Source: Enhygromyxa salina
GTDB taxonomy: Bacteria > Myxococcota_A > Polyangia > Nannocystales > Nannocystaceae
NCBI RefSeq assembly: GCF_002994635.1
Contig: NZ_PVNL01000119.1
Location: 1-64,000 of the forward strand
Reading direction: 5' to 3'
Length of the DNA stretch: 64,000 nucleotides
Shown here: piece after piece, positions 59,292-64,000 of the stretch
Position numbering within the stretch: the stretch's first letter is position 1
How the letters are laid out: each line of letters starts with the position of its first letter
The notes under the pieces: generated by a model
What the model was told of the DNA's origin: nothing
Database searches by the model: none
Seen by the model: the letters and a program-made list of their open reading frames with translations, nothing else
Translations under genes and position numbers: made by a program

Positions 59292-62108
59292 ATGGCCAAG
59301 AAGCAGCGCAGTCGAGAGCCGGAGCCGAGTGATCCTGGGATCCCCCGCGGGTGGGGCGAGTTCCTGGGCGTAGCGTTGCTGGCGATCGGCGCGCTGATGG
59401 CGGGCGGGCTGATCTCCTACCAGTTCGGCGACGGCAACCTCATGGGTCCGGTCGGCCGGCTGGTGGCGGCGGCGCTGTACGCCGGGTTCGGGATGGCCGC
59501 GTACCTGGTCGTGCTCGGGGTGGTCGGGATCGGCGTCAAGGCGCTGCTCGGGCACCGCATGGAGCTGCGGATGGGCGAGGGGATTGGATTCTCGTCGGCG
59601 ACCTTGGCCGGGTGCGTGCTGTTGCACGTGATGTTCCCCAGCTATCGCGTGCACGGCTACACCGCCGGCGGCCTGTCCGGTGAGCTGCTCGGCGAGGTCA
59701 GCATCGGGCTGTTCGATCACGCGGGGACCTACCTGCTGACCGTGACGGTCATGTGCTTGGGGTTGATCGCCTCGACGCCGCTGACCTTCGGTCACTTGCT
59801 CGTCGCCTCGCGGGCGGTTGGGCGCGGCGGACTGTGGACGCTTCGGTACCTGTGGTCGGGCGTGATCGGCATCGCGCAGGCGCAGCGCGAGTACGCCGAG
59901 CAGAAGTGGGACGAGAGCGAAGCGCCGGCGGCTGACGCGGACGACTACGAGGAGGAAGCGGAAGCGGAAGCGGAGGAAGAGCTCGAAGAGGAAGAGGAAG
60001 AGGAGGCCGAGCTCGAAGAGGAAGAAGAGGAAGAAGAGGAAGAAGAGGACGAGGAGGAAGACGACGAACCGGCCGAGCTCGTCGCGGCCTCGAAGAAGAA
60101 GTCCAAGTCGACCCGCAAGTCCACGCAGGGCAAGCGCGCTCGCAAGAACCGCAAGCGCAGCGACGCCGCGGCGATCGCGGGCGCGGAGACCGAGCCGGCC
60201 GATCAGCCCGAGCTCGCCGTGGCACCCGAGCCAAGCGCTGCACCGCAGGCGCCGGGCAGCGACGAGCGCCCCGAGATCTGCGTCAGCGAAGATCCCGATC
60301 TGCTCAGCGGACCCGACGCCGACGACGACGACGACGACGGCGACGAGCTCGAAGCGGCCGCCAACGACGATCCAGCCGACGCCGACGGCAAGCCAGGTCG
60401 CAAGAAGGCGCCGCTGACCCCAGCGGAGATCGCAGCCCGGGCCCGCGCCAAGCGGGCCGAGGCGGTCGGCGCCGCGAGCGAGGCCAAGTTGGCGCCGCGG
60501 CGAGACGGCGCTCAGCCCGTCCAGTACCTGCAGGGCGCCTACGAGCTCCCGCCCCTGCACCTGTTCGCCGCGATCGACAAGACCGCGACCAAGGCCGAGA
60601 TCGACACCGACTTCATCTATGAGCAGGCCGGCCGGATCGTCGAGGCCTTCGCCCACTTCAAGATCCGCGGCAAGGTCACCAAGATCCACCCGGGCCCGGT
60701 CATCACCCGCTACGAGTTCAAGCCCGAGGCGGGGGTCAAGGTCTCGCGGATCCAGAACCTCGAGAACGACCTGGCGATGGCGCTCGAGGCCATCCGGATC
60801 CGGATCCTCGCGCCGATCCCCGGCAAGTCGACGGTCGGCCTCGAGGTCCCCAACAAGGAGCGCGAGACCGTCTATCTGCAGGAGAACCTGGCCGATCCCG
60901 GCTACGAGGAGAACGGCGGGCACCTGCCGCTGGTGCTCGGCAAGGACATCGTCGGCAAGGCGGTCTCGATTGACCTCGGCAAGTCTCCGCACCTGTTGGT
61001 CGCAGGCGCGACCGGCTCCGGCAAGTCGGTCGGGGTCAACGCGATGCTGTGCTCGCTGCTGTACTCGTGCACGCCCGACCAGCTGCGGCTGATCCTGATC
61101 GATCCCAAGATGCTCGAGTTCAGCATCTACCGCGACATCCCGCACTTGCTGCTGCCGGTCATCACCGACGCCGAGAAGGCCAACTTGGCGCTGCGCTGGG
61201 CCGTCAACGAGATGGAGCGCCGCTACGCCTTGCTGTCCAGCGCCAAGGTCCGCGACATCAAGGGCTACAACAAGAAGATGCCGCAGCTGCAGGCCGAGTG
61301 GGACGGCGAGAGCAAGGCGCTCGAGGCCGAGGCCGCGGGGCTCTCGGCCGACGCGATGGCCGACGGCGAGGACGCCGTCGACGGCAGCCGGCTCAGCGGC
61401 GTGCAGTTTGACGCGCAGGGCAACGCGGTGGCGATCACGGGCGGCGTCGAGCTGCCCCCGCGGCCCGAGGCGATGCCCTACATCGTGATCGTGATCGACG
61501 AGTTCGCTGACCTGATGATGGTCGCCAGCAAAGAGGTCGAGTGCAACGTCGCGCGCCTCGCCGCCAAGGCCCGCGCCGCAGGTGTGCACTTGATCCTGGC
61601 CACCCAGCGGCCCTCGGTCGACGTGATCACGGGGACGATCAAGAATAACTTCCCGTCGCGGATCGCGTTTCAGGTCACCTCGGACATCGACTCGCGCACG
61701 ATCCTCGACCAGAAGGGCGCCAAGCAGCTGCTCGGGATGGGCGACATGCTGTACATGGATCGCGGCAAGGAGCCGCGCCGCATCCACGGCTGCTTCGTGT
61801 CGGAGGCCGAGATCGAGAAGGTCGTCGACTTCGTGCGCAAGCAGGCCAAGGCCTCCTACAACATGGAGATCACCAAGGCCGAGGTCGAGACCGACGAGGT
61901 CGACGAGGAGCGGGCTCACGATCCGCTGTACGACAAGGCCGTGCAGCTGGTCGCCGAGGCCCAAAAGGTGTCGACCTCGATGCTGCAGCGCCGGCTCAAC
62001 GTCGGCTACAACCGCGCGGCGAAGATCGTCGAGCGGATGGAAGAAGACGGCGCGATCGGACCGCCCAACGGCAGCAAGCCGCGCGAAGTCTTCGTCTCGG
62101 CGGCGTGA
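59292..62108 (+). CDS. ftsK: DNA translocase FtsK/SpoIIIE
   Basis: A 938-residue septal DNA pump for chromosome segregation. N-terminal membrane region (about residues 20-190, four or more helices) is followed by an acidic linker with runs of Glu (about 215-260) and Lys/Ala-rich stretches. The RecA-like motor has Walker A G-A-T-G-S-G-K-S-V and I-V-I-D-E-F-A-D-L, and the C-terminal winged-helix gamma domain senses KOPS (R-R-L-N-V-G-Y-N-R-A). The ATG at 59292 (M-A-K-K-Q-R) is preferred over a longer start at 59241. Followed by lolA, a conserved neighbour of ftsK in proteobacteria. Confidence 0.96.
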   Translation: MAKKQRSREPEPSDPGIPRGWGEFLGVALLAIGALMAGGLISYQFGDGNLMGPVGRLVAAALYAGFGMAAYLVVLGVVGIGVKALLGHRMELRMGEGIGFSSATLAGCVLLHVMFPSYRVHGYTAGGLSGELLGEVSIGLFDHAGTYLLTVTVMCLGLIASTPLTFGHLLVASRAVGRGGLWTLRYLWSGVIGIAQAQREYAEQKWDESEAPAADADDYEEEAEAEAEEELEEEEEEEAELEEEEEEEEEEEDEEEDDEPAELVAASKKKSKSTRKSTQGKRARKNRKRSDAAAIAGAETEPADQPELAVAPEPSAAPQAPGSDERPEICVSEDPDLLSGPDADDDDDDGDELEAAANDDPADADGKPGRKKAPLTPAEIAARARAKRAEAVGAASEAKLAPRRDGAQPVQYLQGAYELPPLHLFAAIDKTATKAEIDTDFIYEQAGRIVEAFAHFKIRGKVTKIHPGPVITRYEFKPEAGVKVSRIQNLENDLAMALEAIRIRILAPIPGKSTVGLEVPNKERETVYLQENLADPGYEENGGHLPLVLGKDIVGKAVSIDLGKSPHLLVAGATGSGKSVGVNAMLCSLLYSCTPDQLRLILIDPKMLEFSIYRDIPHLLLPVITDAEKANLALRWAVNEMERRYALLSSAKVRDIKGYNKKMPQLQAEWDGESKALEAEAAGLSADAMADGEDAVDGSRLSGVQFDAQGNAVAITGGVELPPRPEAMPYIVIVIDEFADLMMVASKEVECNVARLAAKARAAGVHLILATQRPSVDVITGTIKNNFPSRIAFQVTSDIDSRTILDQKGAKQLLGMGDMLYMDRGKEPRRIHGCFVSEAEIEKVVDFVRKQAKASYNMEITKAEVETDEVDEERAHDPLYDKAVQLVAEAQKVSTSMLQRRLNVGYNRAAKIVERMEEDGAIGPPNGSKPREVFVSAA

Positions 62109-62133
62109 GCACCCGCGCGGGCGCGGGGCGAGA

Positions 62134-62155
62134 CCCACGACATTGATGTCGTGGG
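62134..62155. other. 22-bp palindrome between ftsK and lolA
   Basis: CCCACGACAT, 2 nt, ATGTCGTGGG (perfect 10-bp arms). It lies 26 nt after the ftsK stop and about 170 nt before lolA. No T run follows, so it may be an operator or an mRNA-stabilising stem rather than an intrinsic terminator. Confidence 0.5.
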
Positions 62156-62321
62156 GCGAAGCGGCGGTCACCGGGGAACTACGTGGGGCCAGCGGGTTGG
62201 ACCATCCGTGAGCGCACACACCGCTGGGTTGATCCCGTGGCTTTTACGGCCGTCCGACAATAAGCTCCGCTCGATCGCGTCCGAGAACCACGCGGGCCGA
62301 CCGCCCGTTCGAGGAACCCAC

Positions 62322-63068
62322 ATGCACGCTGTACTCGTTTCAATGTTGAGCCTCTCCGTTCTGCTCGGCTCCGGCGCCTCAGCCGTCGAGCCCAACGCGA
62401 TCGCCAAGGTGGTGCGAGCGCAGAACCCGGACAAGAAGGCCGCCAAGCCGATGGCGCCCGCGTGGCGCCCCGACAAATCCTCCGAGGTTCTGGTCATGGT
62501 CCAGGCCTTCTACGACGGCACCGCGGACCTCGAGGCCAAGTTCAAGCAGACCTACTGGAACCCGACCTACGGCGAGGCCAAGAAGACCTCGGGCAAGCTC
62601 AAGCTCAAGAAGCCGGGCAAGATGGTGTGGGACTACGGCGACGGGCAAGACGCCGACTACTACGCCAACGGCGACACGCTGTGGATGGTCGAGCACGACA
62701 CCCGGCAGGTGATCAAGACCTCGACCGACGGCAACTCCGAGGTCAACGTCGCGCTCAAGTTCTTGTTTGGTGGCGAGAAGCTGACCCGCGAATTCGAGGT
62801 CCGGTACGCCTCGGACGAGAAAGTTCAGCGCTACGGGGACGAAGATCACTACGTGCTCGAGCTCCGACCCAAGGCCAAGAACAAGCACTACAAGGGCCTG
62901 GTGCTGATCGTCCACGCGACCACCGGACGGGTCGACAGCTTCGTGGTCTACAACACCGACGGCTCGTCGAACTATTTTCAGCTCAAGGGCATCAAGACCA
63001 ACGTCGGCATCACCGACAAGCTGTTCGACTTCAAGCTGCCGGCCGGCTACGTCGAGACCGTGGAGTAG
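62322..63068 (+). CDS. lolA: Outer-membrane lipoprotein carrier protein LolA
   Basis: A 248-residue periplasmic chaperone that ferries lipoproteins from LolCDE to the outer membrane. The signal peptide ends near G-A-S-A-V-E. The mature half-barrel shows A-D-L-E-A-K-F-K-Q-T-Y, S-G-K-L-K-L-K-K-P-G-K-M-V-W-D-Y and the family pattern V-L-E-L-R-P-K ending F-D-F-K-L-P-A-G-Y. Slightly longer than E. coli LolA (203). The ATG at 62322 is the first that gives a signal peptide. Relevant here because many lipoproteins in this window would depend on it. Followed by a tandem repeat and an intrinsic terminator. Confidence 0.93.
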   Translation: MHAVLVSMLSLSVLLGSGASAVEPNAIAKVVRAQNPDKKAAKPMAPAWRPDKSSEVLVMVQAFYDGTADLEAKFKQTYWNPTYGEAKKTSGKLKLKKPGKMVWDYGDGQDADYYANGDTLWMVEHDTRQVIKTSTDGNSEVNVALKFLFGGEKLTREFEVRYASDEKVQRYGDEDHYVLELRPKAKNKHYKGLVLIVHATTGRVDSFVVYNTDGSSNYFQLKGIKTNVGITDKLFDFKLPAGYVETVE

Positions 63069-63070
63069 CC

Positions 63071-63250
63071 TACTAGCTCCTTAAGGGGGCTTTCAAAAAG
63101 CGCCCTCGCTTCGGCGGCGGAGCCCCCTTCGCTCACCCCAAACGCTCGCCTGGCGGCTCGTACTAGCTCTTCAAGGGGGCTTTCAAAAAGCCCCCTCGCT
63201 TCGGCGGCGGAGCCCCCTTCGCTCACCCCAAACGCTCGCCTGGCGGCTCG
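63071..63250. repeat. 90-bp tandem repeat, two full copies, with alternative hairpins
   Basis: Copies at 63071-63160 and 63161-63250 differ at only a few bases; TACTAG recurs at the start of each and after the second. Each has AGGGGGCTTT followed closely by AAAGCCCCCT (in copy 1 one base spoils the match: GCGCCCT) and, further on, AGCCCCCTT. The first arm can pair with either later arm, so two exclusive hairpins are possible. It is non-coding and lies 2 bp downstream of the lolA stop. Confidence 0.85.
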
Positions 63251-63256
63251 TACTAG

Positions 63257-63288
63257 ACCCGAGTCACGCGATCGCGTGCTCGGGTTTT
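63257..63288 (+). terminator. Intrinsic terminator downstream of lolA
   Basis: ACCCGAG, bulged T, CACGCG, AT, CGCGTG, CTCGGGT form a 13-bp stem, followed directly by TTTT. This is a classical Rho-independent shape and the clearest terminator in the window. Confidence 0.8.
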
Positions 63289-63472
63289 GTCGCGATCTGC
63301 GGCGGCGCCGAGAGCCCGGCGCGAGCGCACGTCCGATTGTTCAGCTATGCGCTTTGTGCATGCGCGGGCTCACCAGCGACGCATGCCTGTCGCTTGTTTG
63401 GGCCGTATCGGCCCTGCTAGGCTCCGCTCGACAGAACCCGGATATCCCGGCTCAACGCGACGAGTGAACACG

Positions 63473-64000
63473 ATGCGACGCATGAACAATGACTTCCTTG
63501 GCAAGCTCTCCATCTGCGGAGTTGCCCTGCTGCTCTCGATCCCCGCCGTCAACGGCTGCAAGTCCGAGCCGATGGCCGACGACGAGACCGACACCTCCGG
63601 CGACGGTGATGGCGATCCAACCGGCGACGGCGACGGCGATCCAACCGGCGACGGCGACGGCGATCCAACCGGTGACGGCGACGGCGATCCCGGTGATGGC
63701 GATGGCGATCCCGTGATGTGCGACGAGACCCACGCACCCGGTGACGGGGCAGCCAACGGCGAGGCCTGCTTCGCCAACGGCGAGTGCGCCTCGAAGCTGT
63801 GCGAGGTGTTTCAGGACGTCCCGCCGGTCGAGGGCAGCTGCGAGCCCGCGCCAGACGGATGTGAGACCCGCATCATGGGGCGGATCTTGGACTTCACCAC
63901 GCGCCAGACCGTCGCGGACATCGACCTGCGGGTGGCCCAGGCCATCCAGGCTTCGGTTGACCCCGTCGGCGCGGCCGCGCTGGCCTCGGGGACGAGCGAC
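63473..64000 (+). CDS. Lipoprotein with Gly-Asp-Pro-Thr linker (3' end outside window)
   Basis: The frame is open from ATG 63473 to the right edge (176 codons). The signal peptide ends at A-V-N-G-C (Cys29), followed by an acidic stretch and 24-bp repeats encoding D-G-D-G-D-P-T-G, the same linker type as in the beta-helix lipoproteins. A Cys-rich segment (G-E-A-C-F-A-N-G-E-C-A-S-K-L-C) comes next. The last 35 residues (I-M-G-R-I-L-D-F-T-T-R) may begin a carboxypeptidase-regulatory-like beta domain, but too little is visible. It lies about 180 bp after the lolA terminator, so it has its own promoter. Confidence 0.75.
   Translation, partial: MRRMNNDFLGKLSICGVALLLSIPAVNGCKSEPMADDETDTSGDGDGDPTGDGDGDPTGDGDGDPTGDGDGDPGDGDGDPVMCDETHAPGDGAANGEACFANGECASKLCEVFQDVPPVEGSCEPAPDGCETRIMGRILDFTTRQTVADIDLRVAQAIQASVDPVGAAALASGTSD
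63602..63715. repeat. 24-bp coding repeat for a Gly-Asp-Pro-Thr linker
   Basis: Three near-identical units of GGCGATCCAACCGGCGACGG type and a degenerate fourth. The same peptide linker is encoded at about 42355-42430 and 40790-40860 in the minus-strand lipoprotein genes. Confidence 0.8.

Noticed and set aside
63071..63250. CRISPR-like direct repeats
   Set aside because: Two contiguous 90-bp copies without unique spacers and no cas genes.

Overview
The window looks like a chromosome segment of a myxobacterium, most probably of the Nannocystis/Plesiocystis/Enhygromyxa group. This is an inference from style, not from a marker gene. The DNA is very GC-rich. It carries five Hanks-type Ser/Thr kinases, two of them about 1,000 residues long with repeat-rich C-terminal halves, an FHA-sigma54 activator, myxobacterial cysteine-rich disulfide repeats, and lipoproteins with Gly-Asp or Asp-Pro-Thr-Gly linkers. 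I see no rRNA, tRNA, CRISPR array, prophage or insertion sequence.

Layout. 0-2 kb: end of a membrane-hairpin protein, then a cysteine-rich beta-helix lipoprotein broken by one missing G. 2-8 kb: glutathione peroxidase, NYN-LOTUS protein, acyl-CoA synthetase, thioredoxin-like protein and hemB. 8-11 kb: a large kinase. 11-17 kb: a regulatory phosphotransferase cluster (hprK, rapZ, EIIA-Man, HPr, EI) ending in an alpha/beta hydrolase without a serine nucleophile. 17-20 kb: a second large kinase. 20-26 kb: hpf, rpoN, pyrG and a biotin carboxylase. 26-29 kb: unknown genes, one with an AT-hook. 28-32 kb: an operon of divergent Hsp70, degenerate J-like protein and membrane protein. 32-35 kb: a Rieske oxygenase and a nitronate monooxygenase, then a LysM-MepA endopeptidase.

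35.8-48 kb is the most notable region. It is a minus-strand run of two coupled Ser/Thr kinases, a hairpin protein, three cysteine-rich lipoproteins, a second hairpin protein and an FHA-sigma54 activator. A near-perfect sigma54 promoter lies just upstream of the first kinase. A plausible reading is a self-regulated surface-signalling operon: the kinases span the envelope, the lipoproteins sit outside, and the FHA activator reads phosphothreonine and drives sigma54 transcription. A smaller related module (kinase, PEGA/hairpin protein, two paralogous lipoproteins) lies at 50.3-54.4 kb, and the left edge holds a third.

48-64 kb: an amidase, 5-formyltetrahydrofolate cyclo-ligase, the second kinase module, a creatininase coupled to a benzoate-CoA-ligase-like enzyme, two hypothetical proteins, an OmpA-type lipoprotein, ftsK and lolA. 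These are followed by a 90-bp tandem repeat with mutually exclusive hairpins, an intrinsic terminator, and the start of another linker-type lipoprotein.
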